Below are positions 1 to 10,681 of a stretch of DNA of 64,000 nucleotides, in pieces. The stretch covers positions 27,664,801 to 27,728,800 of the forward strand of contig OZ023207.1 in assembly GCA_963995525.1 (NCBI GenBank), read 5' to 3'. Below the pieces are notes generated by a model that did no database searches, was not told the DNA's origin, and was given only the letters and a program-made list of their open reading frames with translations. Numbering within the stretch: position 1 is the first letter of the stretch; every line of letters starts with the position of its first letter. Made by a program: the position numbers and the translations under genes. This stretch comes from Escarpia spicata (Eukaryota > Annelida > Polychaeta > Sabellida > Siboglinidae).

Positions 1-1
1 C

Positions 2-1255
2 ACGCCTCCGTCGCAGTGTTCGGTCCATGAGAACTTTGAGGACGCTGCCGATCTGCAGGCAGTGGTCAATAGCACACTCGGGCCAGTCGGACCACAATCT
101 GCGTGGGAGCGGGACATGGAACGGCGGGTGACAGCATCAGAAAAAATGCTTCATGAGATCCACTCGATGGTGCAGGCTTTGCGTCCGGCCCCAACAGTGC
201 TGCACCCAGATCCGGCTTTGGCGTCTGTGTCAGCCGCCTTTGGCAGCGCCGCCCAAATGGCAGCCGCTTCCGGCCGCGGTCATATCCCAGCAGTGACACG
301 TCCCTTGGCTGCGAACGAAACTGTGCCATCCTTGCCGTCTTGCCAGGGCAACGCAAGGGTGACCGCATGGCCAAACACTGACACCGTACCAGGTACAGAA
401 TTATTCGAGTTGTTGCCTGGCCCCGCTCGGGCAATGATAGAGTCATGTGCTTCCGCCTCCCTTCCTCTTGATGCTCGTATTCCCGACGGGCTCCGGGCAA
501 AGATTTGGGCAGACGAATACATTGACCTGTCAATAATGTTGAAGCCAACACTCCTCCAGCACCAGGAGTATAGCCAAGCCATGTATGGGGGTACTGCACA
601 CCCAACTTCTGGTGTGTCTACAAGCACAACCCCCAACAGGGCTAGCCATGACATCATTACCTACGAGCGGTGGCTGCAGGCATTTACTTTGTATATGTCT
701 GTATACCTCTTGTTCCCAACCAACATGTCGCTCGCAGTTAAAATGCTTAAATACGCAGAGATAATCCGGGGACTGGCCGAGGAGGGGGGTGACTGGCAGA
801 CCTACGATGAAGCATTTAGGTCCCTGCGTTATCTCAGGGGGTGGTCCTGGGACTCCATCAACTGGGAGTTATGGTTGAAAGCATCCCAGACAGTTAGACG
901 CCCGGCAAGTTCTCCCTTTCCAAGCAAGGGTAGGGCCCGGTCCACGTATGTCGGTCCCTGCTTTGTCTACAATCGGGGTGAGTGGTGTGACAAAGCCTCT
1001 TGCTACTTTGCACACAAGTGCCAGTCGTGTGGCGGCATTGGCCATCCCGCTGTGCGCTGCTTTCAAACCAGGGGGAAACGTCCACAGTCCAGTAGCCCTC
1101 CAGTTACAAGCCCACCAGCTCGACCAAAACCCTCGGTTAGACCAAACCCTTCAGTTAGGCCAGGCCCCCCAGGTAGACCAGGGCCCTCAAGTAACACACT
1201 TTTCCCAGGTAGACAGCCAGCTTCCAGTGGTTCACCCCCCTGGGTCAGGAAGTAA
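2..1255 (+). CDS. Gag-like protein of the first Ngaro-like element (5' partial)
   Basis: The frame is open from base 2, so the true start is outside the window. The protein is a retrotransposon capsid-like nucleocapsid protein expected to package element RNA. Near codons 160-175 it carries the stretch IWADEYIDLSIMLKP, which recurs as IWPDEYVDLVQLLKP in the second element at 16.2 kb, so this is a conserved part of the family's gag. Near the C-terminus a Cys/His cluster (CFVY..CDKASCYFAHKCQSCGGIGHPAVRC) looks like a zinc-binding nucleic-acid module. The tail is a low-complexity run of Pro/Arg/Ser with repeated RP-P-V/G units. The 3' part overlaps the RT frame by about 300 bases. Confidence 0.75.
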   Translation, partial: TPPSQCSVHENFEDAADLQAVVNSTLGPVGPQSAWERDMERRVTASEKMLHEIHSMVQALRPAPTVLHPDPALASVSAAFGSAAQMAAASGRGHIPAVTRPLAANETVPSLPSCQGNARVTAWPNTDTVPGTELFELLPGPARAMIESCASASLPLDARIPDGLRAKIWADEYIDLSIMLKPTLLQHQEYSQAMYGGTAHPTSGVSTSTTPNRASHDIITYERWLQAFTLYMSVYLLFPTNMSLAVKMLKYAEIIRGLAEEGGDWQTYDEAFRSLRYLRGWSWDSINWELWLKASQTVRRPASSPFPSKGRARSTYVGPCFVYNRGEWCDKASCYFAHKCQSCGGIGHPAVRCFQTRGKRPQSSSPPVTSPPARPKPSVRPNPSVRPGPPGRPGPSSNTLFPGRQPASSGSPPWVRK

Positions 1256-2606
1256 GTTGCCCTCCCCGGTTTCTCCTGCTGTTCTGCATGAAAGGTTGAC
1301 TGGTTATGACAGCGACTTACGTAAGTATCTTGTACATGGGTTTTCATATGGTTTTAAAATAGGTTGTTTTGACTTGCCAACCCAGTTTGATGTCAATGTA
1401 TGCAATTTAAAATCTGCTGATGAATATCCACAAGTCATAGATAAGAAGATAGCGAAAGAGCTGTCATTAGGCCGGGTGCTTGGGCCTTATGACGTTCCTC
1501 CATCCTGTCATAACTACAGAATCTCCCCACTTGGTGTTGTCCCTAAGAAGAACCCAGGTGAATTTAGAATGATTCACCACTTGTCACACCCAGAAGGTTC
1601 ATCGGTTAATGATTACATTCCGAAGGATATATCATCTGTTACTTATGCCACAATTCAGGATGCCATTGATGTTATTAAGAATTCGCCAAAACCTGTGTAC
1701 ATGGCTAAAGTTGATGTCGAATCAGCTTTCCGTATCATACCAGTCTCGCCAGCAGACAGACCAATGTTGGGATTTAGGTGGAGGGGGCAGTATTTTATGG
1801 ATGCTGTTTTGCCTATGGGCTGCTCTAGTTCATGTGCCATTTTTGAGTGTTTCAGTACGGCTCTAGAGTGGGTGGCAAAGGTCAAACTGGGTGTGACAGC
1901 AATGATTCACGTGATCGATGATTTCCTAATTGTGTCTGATTCAGCAGATAAGTGTAATCAGGATCTGATGGCATTTGTTGACCTTTGCAAGGAAATTGGG
2001 GTACCACTAGCACCTGATAAAACAGTTGGCCCGTCCACCTCAATCCCTTTTCTCGGAATTATTCTAGATACGGTCAACCAAGAGGCTAGGCTTCCACAGG
2101 ATAAGTTGGATAAGGCCAGGGCATTACTAATGACTTTTCTTGACAGACAGAAGGTGACACTGAAGGAGTTACAACAGCTACTCGGGTTTTTGGGATTCAC
2201 ATTTGCGGTAATCAAACCCGGCAGCCCATTTTTACGCCGTTTAATCGATTTGACGATCGGCGTACGTAAGCCACATTATCATATCCGCTTGACGAGGCAG
2301 GCAAAACTTGATCTGGAAGTCTGGCTAGAATTTTTGCAACATTTCAATGGTAAATCTTTCTTCTTGGATGATAACTTCATAACAGGTGACTATCTTCAGT
2401 TGTACACTGATGCAGCAGGGGGAGTAGGTTATGGGGCTTTTTGTGGAGTAGAATGGTTTTGGGGCCTGTGGCCAGAGGCGTGGCATTCATTCAATGTCAC
2501 TGTTTTAGAATTATACCCAATCATGGCAGCTGTACACGTTTGGGGTAATGCTTGGGCGAACAAGAGTGTGTGTTTTTTACGGATAATGAAGCACTTGTTC
2601 CGGTAA
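948..2606 (+). CDS. Reverse transcriptase and N-terminal part of RNase H, first Ngaro-like element
   Basis: The frame is open from 948, but RT-like sequence starts only about 1,280, so the real start or frameshift site is not fixed. Visible RT blocks are VVPKKNPGEFRMIHHLSHP, then AKVDVESAFRIIPV (the first catalytic Asp), then VIDDFLIVS, the YxDD equivalent at about 1,912. They are followed by FLGIILD. An RNase H domain starts with LYTDAAGGVGYGAF near 2,400 and continues to LELYPIMAAVHVW. The frame then ends early: after the codons for NKSVC, a T run near 2,572-2,577 is one base short, and the rest of RNase H (the TDN motif) continues in another frame from about 2,575. With one extra T the ORF would be continuous. 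Confidence 0.85.
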   Translation: MSVPALSTIGVSGVTKPLATLHTSASRVAALAIPLCAAFKPGGNVHSPVALQLQAHQLDQNPRLDQTLQLGQAPQVDQGPQVTHFSQVDSQLPVVHPPGSGSKLPSPVSPAVLHERLTGYDSDLRKYLVHGFSYGFKIGCFDLPTQFDVNVCNLKSADEYPQVIDKKIAKELSLGRVLGPYDVPPSCHNYRISPLGVVPKKNPGEFRMIHHLSHPEGSSVNDYIPKDISSVTYATIQDAIDVIKNSPKPVYMAKVDVESAFRIIPVSPADRPMLGFRWRGQYFMDAVLPMGCSSSCAIFECFSTALEWVAKVKLGVTAMIHVIDDFLIVSDSADKCNQDLMAFVDLCKEIGVPLAPDKTVGPSTSIPFLGIILDTVNQEARLPQDKLDKARALLMTFLDRQKVTLKELQQLLGFLGFTFAVIKPGSPFLRRLIDLTIGVRKPHYHIRLTRQAKLDLEVWLEFLQHFNGKSFFLDDNFITGDYLQLYTDAAGGVGYGAFCGVEWFWGLWPEAWHSFNVTVLELYPIMAAVHVWGNAWANKSVCFLRIMKHLFR

Positions 2607-2845
2607 TTAATAACCAGACGTCACGTGAACCACACATCATGGCTTTACTTCGCCCACTGGTATTGGCTTGCCTGCATTATAATATCAATTTTGCAGCGCG
2701 CCACATTCCAGGGCGATTTAACACTCTCACTGATAAGTTATCCCGTTCACAGGTGGACAGGTTCCGGGAATTGGCGCCATGGGCAGATGTCAACCCAGTG
2801 AGGGTGCCTTACCGGGTGTCCCCGGCCGGCTTAGGAACTCTTTGA
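2552..2845 (+). pseudogene. C-terminal part of RNase H, displaced by a 1-base indel
   Basis: This frame continues the RNase H domain with FFTDNEALVPVINN (catalytic Asp of the TDN motif) and ends with ARHIPGRFNTLTDKLSR, the typical last RNase H block of DIRS-like and Ty3-like enzymes, where the D of TDKLSR is the last catalytic Asp. Residues before about 2,570 are a shadow of the upstream frame. The second element has the same region in good alignment (HTDNQALEHVINN, KHLPGNSNTLADLLSR at 18.14-18.31 kb). The fragment overlaps the recombinase frame by 67 bases. Confidence 0.8.
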
Positions 2846-3729
2846 ACCAGCTACTGCGGGCTTCTATAGCGCCGTCATCACGTGCTCACTATGAACGGTC
2901 TTGGAACAAGTTTGTTTTGTTTAATGCTTCGCTTGGTTTATCTTCGCAGCTGCCAGCTTCAGTGTCGACGATGTTACTCTTTATAGCACATCTGCATGCT
3001 AGTGGAGCTGCCCCAGCATCTATTGTGTCAATTGTGTCAGCCATTGCTTATTTTTACAAGATTCATGGTTTTGATGACCCATCTAATTGTTTTATTGTAG
3101 CCAAGGCCTTGGCGGGTGCTCGTAATCTTGGATCTGTCCCTGATGTCCGCCTGCCTGTCACTCTGCCTATTCTCACTCGTCTTGTGCTTGCATTGCCCAC
3201 CGTGTTTACATCACGTTATAAATGTATAATGCTCCGTGCCATGATGGTGCTAGCTTTCAAGGCTTATTTGCGGGTGGGAGAAATGGTACCGCGATCAAGG
3301 AGCCAGGTAGGGGGGTGTTTGCAGTTGGGTGACGTGTTGTTGTCAGGAGATCTAATATCAATTTCCTTCCGTCGTTTCAAACATAGCACGCGGCAGGGTC
3401 CGCAGTCCCTCCAGGTGCGAGGTGAGTGCATCCCTGATTCACCCATATACCTTGCTTCCTTTATGAGAGAGTTTCAGTCAGGTAGAGGTCAGATACAATC
3501 ATCTTTATTTGCCTATGCGGATGGCTCCCCGATGCTACGCAGTGAATTTGATGTGTCTTTAAAGCGATTGCTGGGTTTCTGTGGTTATGAAACTAGTTCC
3601 TTTAAGGGTCACAGCTTCCGCATTGGGGCAGCTACCGCGGCAGCATTGCGAGGTGAATCTGACGCGCAGATAAGAGCGGCAGGCAGATGGACATCAGACG
3701 CTTTTAAGAAGTACATCAGAATAGCTTAA
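2779..3729 (+). CDS. Tyrosine recombinase, first Ngaro-like element
   Basis: This is a complete frame of about 316 codons. An N-terminal SAM-like part (SSRAHYERSWNKFVLFN, then SVSTMLLFIAHL) is followed by the catalytic domain. The first catalytic Arg is in AYLRVGEM, then KHSTRQGP, then the H-x-x-R box in HSFRIGAA near 3,611. GRWTSDAFKKYIR follows, with the nucleophilic Tyr at about 3,711. All expected catalytic positions are present, so the enzyme could be active. It would integrate the circular cDNA by strand exchange without target duplication. The start codon is uncertain because the frame overlaps the RNase H frame; the first conserved residues are near 2,860. Confidence 0.88.
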   Translation: MGRCQPSEGALPGVPGRLRNSLNQLLRASIAPSSRAHYERSWNKFVLFNASLGLSSQLPASVSTMLLFIAHLHASGAAPASIVSIVSAIAYFYKIHGFDDPSNCFIVAKALAGARNLGSVPDVRLPVTLPILTRLVLALPTVFTSRYKCIMLRAMMVLAFKAYLRVGEMVPRSRSQVGGCLQLGDVLLSGDLISISFRRFKHSTRQGPQSLQVRGECIPDSPIYLASFMREFQSGRGQIQSSLFAYADGSPMLRSEFDVSLKRLLGFCGYETSSFKGHSFRIGAATAAALRGESDAQIRAAGRWTSDAFKKYIRIA

Positions 3730-3796
3730 AAGGATAATATGGTTTCAGTTAGGCCTAGTTTGTTTATGTGGGGGGGTCACATGTTCGGTGACCTGT

Positions 3797-4216
3797 GGCG
3801 AAATACCCCCACATTTGGGATTATTATAATTTTAGATTTAGTGTTTTTGGCAGCAGATAGCGTGGTATTCAGAAAGGCACTTTTTTGTTAATCATGTTGG
3901 CTTAGTTAATCATGTTGGCTTTACAATTAACTACACATAACAAGCTCTGCTGTGATTACATGTCATTCCTTTCAATTGTTCTAGGAATACCACTGCTGCT
4001 TTATATGTTGAAATGTGGGCTCTAACAGCCTGATGCTCAGGAGACTAGTATGGGCTCAGTCACAGGCCTGGCATTGGGTTGTAGAGTCCACATTTCTTTT
4101 ATTTAAATATTACAGTGTGCCAAAAAGGCCTATACACTGGTTACCCATAATAAACAAACGTCATCCATTTGGCCTTTTTCATATCTATATTGTCTCCGTG
4201 TTGTTGCTTGCATAAA
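3797..4216 (+). repeat. B1 copy of the split direct repeat, first Ngaro-like element
   Basis: 420 bases that recur at 4,665-5,084 with offset 868, no indels and about two or three mismatches (for example a T/A in the T run near 3,886 and C/A near 3,923). It starts GGCGAAATACCCCCACATTT. It lies 67 bases after the recombinase stop codon. Confidence 0.92.
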
Positions 4217-4664
4217 TGATGGTATGCACATCTGGCACAGCCGATTTGCATACTGGACTTTGTGCAAGACAACAGCACACGGAGGCCTCCCATCAGAGGA
4301 GGCTAATTTATGCAAGGACATGTTAATTACTCCCGTGGGGAGAATCAAATCAACCAATCAGCGCGCACTGGAGCGCGTCCCTCAGGAGAATCCTAAGCTG
4401 ATCCCGCACTCCATTTGCGAAAGCATAAAGGAGCAGACGTTTGTCTAATTTGACCCGCCCGCCTCCCTACTTTTCGTCCAGGTATGTTTGATGTATAGTC
4501 ATGATTTGTGCATCGTTATTGGAAAGGGTTGCTGGTCTCAATGCTTTCCCCACATTTATAGTTGATTGTGAGCATAGGGTTTGCACCGGATGTGTTCACG
4601 GGGTTTTATTGCAAGAGATGTCGCATGCCTTTTCCACTTTCGATTTAGGAATTGTATATATCGG
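4217..4664 (+). promoter_or_regulatory. A2 segment between the B repeats; probable copy of the 5' promoter/leader region
   Basis: In Ngaro and PAT elements A2 duplicates the 5' end (A1), which holds the promoter and leader. A1 is outside the window, so this cannot be tested here. The segment contains a CCAAT box inside CCAATCAGCGCGC (about 4,354-4,366), then GC-rich sequence. TTTTCGTCCAGGTATGTTTG near 4,472 looks like a splice donor. No coding potential is evident. Confidence 0.5.
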
Positions 4665-5084
4665 GGCGAAATACCCCCACATTTGGGATTATTATAATTT
4701 TAGATTTAGTGTTTTTGGCAGCAGATAGCGTGGTATTCAGAAAGGCACTTTTTAGTTAATCATGTTGGCTTAGTTAATCATGTTGGCTTTAAAATTAACT
4801 ACACATAACAAGCTCTGCTGTGATTACATGTCATTCCTTTCAATTGTTCTAGGAATACCACTGCTGCTTTATATGTTGAAATGTGGGCTCTAACAGCCTG
4901 ATGCTCAGGAGACTAGTATGGGCTCAGTCACAGGCCTGGCATTGGGTTGTAGAGTCCACATTTCTTTTATTTAAATATTACAGTGTGCCAAAAAGGCCTA
5001 TACACTGGTTACCCATAATAAACAAACGTCATCCATTTGGCCTTTTTCATATCTATATTGTCTCCGTGTTGTTGCTTGCATAAA
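4665..5084 (+). repeat. B2 copy of the split direct repeat, first Ngaro-like element
   Basis: Nearly identical to 3,797-4,216. It marks the right terminus of the element; the next bases are a (CATA)/(AC)n tract. Confidence 0.92.
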
Positions 5085-5091
5085 CATACAT

Positions 5092-5092
5092 A

Positions 5093-5151
<59 letters not shown>

Positions 5152-5179
5152 ACACACACAAACACACACACACACACAA
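5092..5179. repeat. (AC)n microsatellite
   Basis: An almost pure AC dinucleotide run with a few T interruptions, directly next to the Ngaro B2 end. Val/Cys-rich minus-strand translations are artefacts of the repeat. The stretch from 5,180 to 5,490 is unique sequence in which I see no gene. Confidence 0.95.
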
Positions 5180-5490
5180 TCAATAAGAACAGTTAATTAC
5201 TTAAAATCTAATCAACTTTCTTATTCCAGTCGCAGAGATTCTTCAGAAACAGTAGTGAAATTATATTAATAATGATATGTCCGATAACTAGGCTGGTCAC
5301 CAATCGTAGGTATAAATTAGGCGTCTTATCGTTTTCCTTTTAAGCAGCACGCCTTCATAAAGCTGTTCTTCACGTCGTTGTTCGTTTTGTTTCCATTACA
5401 ACATATATTGTCCCATAAGCGTTGTGGCAACAAAAGATCGTTTTGTCAATGACATTGTTGTGGTAACAAATTAAATGCGTCATAAACCAG

Positions 5491-7140
5491 TGCACTCCGG
5501 CCACTGCAGCAGTGTTATATGCTCCCACATCCAGCAATACACTCCGGCCACTGCAGCAGTGTTATATGCTCTCACATCCAGCAATACACTCCGGCCACTG
5601 CAGCAGTGTTATATGCTCCCACATCCAGCAATACACTCCGGCCACTGCAGCAGTGTTATATGCTCCCACATCCAGCAATACACCCCGGCCACTGCAGCAG
5701 TGTTATATGCTCCCACATCCAGCAATACACTCCGGCCACTGCAGCAGTGTTATATGCTCCCACATCCAGCAATACACTCCGGCCACTGCAGCAGTGTTAT
5801 ATGCTCCCACATCCAGCAATACACTCCGGCCACTGCAGCAGTGTTAGATGCTCCCACATCCAGCAATACACTCCGGCCACTGCAGCAGTGTTATATGCTC
5901 CCACATCCAGCAATACACTCCGGCCACTGCAGCAGTGCTATATGCTCCCACATCCAGCAATACACTCCGGCCACTGCAGCAGTGTTATATGCTCTCACAT
6001 CCAGCAATACACTCCGGCCACTGCAGCAGTGTTATATGCTCTCAAATCCAGCAATACTCTCCGGCCACTACAGCAGTGTTATATGCTCCCACATCCAGCA
6101 ATACACTCCGGCCACTGCAGCAGTGTTATATGCTCCCACATCCAGCTATACACTCCGGCCACTGCAGCAGTGTTATATGCTCCCACATCCAGCAAAACAC
6201 TCCGGCCACTGCAGCAGTGTTATATGCTCCCACATCCTGCAATACACTCCGGCCACTGAAGCAGTGTTATATGCTCCCACATCCAGCAATACACTCCGGC
6301 CACTGCAACAGTGTTATATGCTCCCACATCCAGCAATACACTCCGGCCACTGCAGCAGTGTTATATGCTCCCACATCCAGCAATACACTCCGGCCACTGC
6401 AGCAGTGTTATATGCTCCCACATCCAGCAATACACTCCGGCCTCTGCAGCAGTGTTATATGTTCTCACATCCAGCAATACACTCCGGCCACTGCAGCAGT
6501 GTTATATGCTCCCACATCCAGCAATACACTCCGGCCACTGCAGCAGTGTTATATGCTCCCACATCCAGCAATACACTCCGGCCACTGCAGCAGTGTTATA
6601 TGCTCCCACATCCAGCAATACACTCCGGCCACTGCAGCAGTGTTATATTCTCCCACATCCAGCAATACACTCCGGCCACTGCAGCAGTGTTATATGCTCT
6701 CAAATCCAGCAATACTCTCCGGCCACTACAGCAGTGTTATATGCTCCCACATCCAGCAATACACTCCGGCCACTGCAGCAGTGTTATATGCTCCCACATC
6801 CAGCAAAACACCCCGGCCACTGCAGCAGTGTTTTATGCTCTAACATCCAGCAATACACTCCGGCCACTGCAGCATTGTTATATGCTCCCACATCCAGCAA
6901 TACACTCCGGCCACTGCAGCAATGTTATATGCTCCCACATCCAGCAATACACTCCGGCCACTGCAGCAGCGTTATATGCTCCCACATCCAGCAATAAACT
7001 CCGGCCACTGCAGCAGTGTTATATGCTCCCACATCCAGCAATACACTCCGGCCACTGCAGCAGTGTTATATGCTCTCATATCCAGCAATACACTCCGGCC
7101 ACTGCAGCAGTGTTATATGCTCCCACATCCAGCAATACAC
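5491..7140 (+). repeat. 47-bp minisatellite, about 35 units
   Basis: Tandem units of 47 bp that include ACTCCGGCCACTGCAGCAGTG then TTATATGCTCCCACATCCAGCAATAC. Units differ by scattered single-base changes (CTCTCACAT for CTCCCACAT, CACTACAG for CACTGCAG). Each unit has a small perfect inverted repeat, CACTG-CAG-CAGTG. Because 47 is not a multiple of 3 and the unit has no + strand stop, all three forward frames stay open with a 47-residue period. The long predicted proteins are therefore repeat artefacts and not genes. Confidence 0.93.
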
Positions 7141-7795
7141 GTAATTTTAGCCCACCAGTTTATATGCGACGTAACAGGACCGGTTTCTATGCAGACTCAC
7201 ACGTACAAACTGTAAAACTCGTCACAAACAATGTTGCATATTTCAATAAGTTTTACAGAAACCGTGTCATTTTTACAGACAATGCTTATAAAATATTCAC
7301 TCTACAAACCACATTATATATATAGTCGGAGTAATGATATATGGAGCAGAAGAAATAACTTTTCTCCAAAAAGGTTTTTGAAATTGTTATACTAATCCTT
7401 AGTTGAATGAAACTCTCAATACTTATGTTCATTTATTTATTTGACTACCTATGCTACGTTATATATTTTATACGTTTTAATGTGTGTGATGTACTTAATC
7501 AGTTTCAATGTTGTATACCAAAATCGTAGCCACGCTGCAATGTTGGTGTGTTATTAAATGTTGTGGTTTGGATTTTAATGAAGTTTAGTTATTATTGTTA
7601 CTACTATTATCTGAATTTAAGATGGCTTGAAATAAATAAAACGAGTCAAAACTAAACTATAATGTCGATCTACGGAAACACATATGAGAGCTTGCCATAA
7701 GATTATCTTTAATGTTCGAATACATGCTACGAGTATCATGTTGAAAGCTAATCCAGGCGCTTTATAGGTAAGTCCATTATATCAGATTAGCACTA
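7141..7795. other. AT-rich stretch, nothing recognised
   Basis: Unique AT-rich sequence between the 47-bp minisatellite and the LINE-like repeat. There is no ORF of note, no splice pattern and no repeat shared within the window. Confidence 0.6.
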
Positions 7796-10360
7796 CAATT
7801 AGAGAACACAGATGCGCGCCGACCTTGGCAACAATAGACCTTTCTATGACGCACGACGTTTAGTTTATTGCCCATTTCACCGAATTATTATCCCTTAACT
7901 CTCATCCGACGGCTAACACTTGATGATAGATAAGGCATCGATTCTGCACCGATGGACTGAGCACTATGGGTATGTCTTTGGGGACAAACGCCTGGCGCCA
8001 GTAGCCTCCATCGCAAACATTCCGAAGCAATTTGTGAATTGATCATTATTGGTACTCGAATGCAGCGTTGTAAACTGGATGGTTTTTTCCCTACGCGTAT
8101 TTTGAATCAGTACATCACGCCAGCAACCTCGGTGCGTAATCTAGGAGTAATCTTTGATAGAAACTTCAATTTCCGACAACATATATCTCAAACATGTCGC
8201 TGCTGTTTTTATCATATTCGTGATCTTCGCCGTATTTAAAAACGTATCTTTACAACCTTGCTTATCCACCTTAGCTCCCTAGCGCCTTGACCCATCTGTT
8301 GACAACTGGAAAACTACTTATGGACTTTGAGATTGACCAACCCTTTTGTTTTGATGCGCCTCTGAGCTTGGTTTCCAAGGATTTAGGCGCAATAGAAGTT
8401 ATCTTATTATTATTATTATTATTAATATGGACCTTGACAACCAACCAACACAAGACAAATCAGATCTGAAATGGCAATGCTGAAATGCCCCATAGCTCCG
8501 GGCATCACCTGTATTCTGGCAGAGGTATACAAGCTAGGAGGAGACATTCTTCCGGAGAAGCTCACGGACCTGTTCTCGCTGTGTTGGGAGAAATGAGTGT
8601 GCCGAAGGACATGCGGGATTTTTGTATTGTCTCCCTGTTCAAGAACAACGATAAGTCTGATAATTTGAATTACATATATCACCCTATTGTTCATCGCAGT
8701 CAAACTACAAGTCCGTGAGATCTTCAACAAACTAGACGAAACCATTACAGCGGGAAACCTCCCGGAAAGCCAGTGTGGGTTCAAAGCTATCCGAGTAAAT
8801 GCAATCCCCTTGCGTTAATCAAGACCACTGTATATAATGTATTGGAGCTGCTATTTTCAGTTGACTGTGAACTCCTGGTACACACCGAAATGATCAACCG
8901 CTTCGATGAAGCATTTACAGTTATTAGCTTAACTGCCAACCAAAATACATCAGATGTCTTGCTCAAGAAAGGACCCCATGTAGCCTACAACCAACTTCAG
9001 ATCAAGACTGACGGTCATCACCTAAACATATTTGATCAGTTGACATACATTGGAAGTGCCATCTTAAATTATGCATAAGCAGCCAAAGATGTGGACAACA
9101 GCCTAGGTAAAGCCAACAGCTCATTATGTCGCGTGCAGAAATGTGTAAGGCACAACCAAGCACTGCCTCTGTCAACCAACATATATGTATAAAAAGGCAG
9201 TCGTCACTAACTTTATGTGTGGGGCAGAGGCGTGGGTTCTCTGCAGAAAGCAAATACAACTACATGCACGGTTCTATCAGCGATGTCTGCATTCCATAAT
9301 ACTGACTCGACTACATGTCACCAACAATGAGGTCCAGGAAAAGGCAAACCTCCAGAGGATCGAAGCAATGTTAATTATCAGGCAGCTCGATTGAGCAGAT
9401 CACGTCTCCCGCATGGACGACACAAGAATGACAAAAGCTGTATTTTACAATGAACTTCGTCAGAGCAAGCGACACAGAGGAGCCCTCCGCATGCGCTACA
9501 AGGACAAGCTGAAGCTGTAGTTCACACTGCAAATATTGAACATATATGCTGGAACAGCTAGCAGCAGACAGAAACAACTGAAGAGTGACTACCAGAAGAA
9601 AAGCCCAGGACTTTGAGCCTAGGCGGAGGGAAGAGTCTTCAGGCCAAGGCTACGTATGACCAACTTGCTTTCTCCAGAGTCCTACTGATATTCGCAAGCA
9701 AAACATCTGCCGTTATTACTATTACGGATGCACGTAAACTAGTACACTTGGAGCAGTAACCACAGTGTAATAGGACAACTCCAACACAAGTGAACAGAAG
9801 TGTCAGTGTAAAGTGTGTTAGGCAGTCAGTATGAGGGCATATAGGTGTGTTCAATGAATTACTTTCTTTTTTACGTATGTAATTTGTTATTCACATTTAT
9901 AATTGATAATGGAAGTCAGTTTATTTGTTATTTGTCGTCTTCTTATTTGTATATCGCTTTCTCTACTGTTTCATACGATACCTTGAGTGTTTTATGTGTT
10001 TTGTCACAATGCGATCTTTCTATTTTATTTCCATCCTTCCGCAAATGCACACAGCCGCAATCACAAGAGGCAAGTGTGCACAATGGGTAGGTGTTGCGTA
10101 TTTTTATGTTAACAATTGTGCTATTGAGTTCCTATTGTTTTCGGTTTTCTCCTAACTTCCATTCTTATAACATTATGTAAAGTGAGATGAGCCGTCGAGT
10201 TACTTGATATATCGTCAGGATAATGCCATTACGTTTGATAACGGAAGTCAATATTATATGTTTTGTAACATATCCTTTTGAGCAGATTATTATAGACTCG
10301 ATGGCACGTTTAAGGCACACGTTCTAAATACATGACTTATATTAATAGTCCTACTAGGAT
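7796..10360 (+). mobile_element. Decayed LINE-like repeat, copy 1 (with a nested LINE)
   Basis: The flanks 7,808-7,995 and 8,468-10,350 align with the second copy at 22,194-24,150. Reverse-transcriptase remnants are readable. Near 8,480-8,640 there is a PGI-x-x-x-x-AEVY-like block followed by PKDMRD-x-x-IVSLFKN. Near 8,740-8,785 there is LPESQCGF. Near 8,990-9,060 a DQLTYIGSAILNYA block matches the post-catalytic region of this LINE group. From 9,180 to 9,500 follows the C-terminal tail (KAVV..GAEAWVL, then RRHRGALRMRYKDKLK-like). Frames are broken many times. The catalytic FADD segment is missing between about 8,830 and 8,880. It is dead. Confidence 0.7.
8000..8425 (+). mobile_element. Nested 3' fragment of another LINE, ending in (TTA)n
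   Basis: The frame 8,039-8,239 reads IIGTRMQRCKLDGFF and NLGVIFDRNFNFRQHI, the region just after the RT catalytic core in L2/Rex1/Jockey-like LINEs. The sequence then runs into a 3' UTR ending in a (TTA)n tail at 8,402-8,425. It interrupts the older repeat, whose sequence resumes near 8,468, so this insertion is younger. Confidence 0.65.
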
Positions 10361-10477
10361 GTCTAAAAGACGATTTCTTTTAATGTCTTTTTTGTTTACG
10401 TTTAATTTCTTTGCCCGAGCAAAGTTTCACACCTTAGCATGTTAGTACATGTACATACGCTGTCCAATGTTCTATTT

Positions 10478-10482
<5 letters not shown>

Positions 10483-10519
<37 letters not shown>

Positions 10520-10600
10520 CTGGGGCTAGCATATGGTTAATTGTTACTGATTTTTAAGTATGTATATATATATATATATATACATATATGTATATATATA
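10483..10600. repeat. (TA)n microsatellites
   Basis: Two AT dinucleotide tracts (10,483-10,517 and 10,563-10,600) around a short unique spacer. Confidence 0.9.
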
Positions 10601-10670
10601 ACACCGTTTATGAGACTTTATAATCGGGTTTATGGCGTTGTTTTTATATTTGTTGTTACTCCATATATAT
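10601..10670 (+). mobile_element. Fragment of the A region of the second Ngaro-like family
   Basis: ACACCGTTTATGAGACTTTA and the next 50 bases match 19,558-19,625, which lies between the B repeats of the second Ngaro-like element. Confidence 0.6.
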
Positions 10671-10681
10671 ATATACCCTCG

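Larger units (their letters stand above)
1..5084 (+). mobile_element. Ngaro-like tyrosine-recombinase retrotransposon, left end cut by the window
   Basis: The order gag, RT-RNase H, tyrosine recombinase is followed by a 420-bp direct repeat (B1), a 448-bp spacer (A2) and a second copy of the repeat (B2). This split-direct-repeat layout is known for Ngaro and PAT elements of the DIRS order, which integrate by a tyrosine recombinase instead of a DDE integrase. I see no DNA-methyltransferase domain between RT and recombinase, which favours Ngaro over PAT. The partner A1 repeat must lie left of base 1. The two B repeats differ at only two or three bases, and the reading frames are broken by one visible 1-base indel, so the copy is young. 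The right end abuts an (AC)n tract. Confidence 0.85.

Noticed and set aside
5475..7325. 616-codon and other long ORFs over the 47-bp array
   Set aside because: All three frames are open because the unit lacks stops; the proteins only mirror the repeat.
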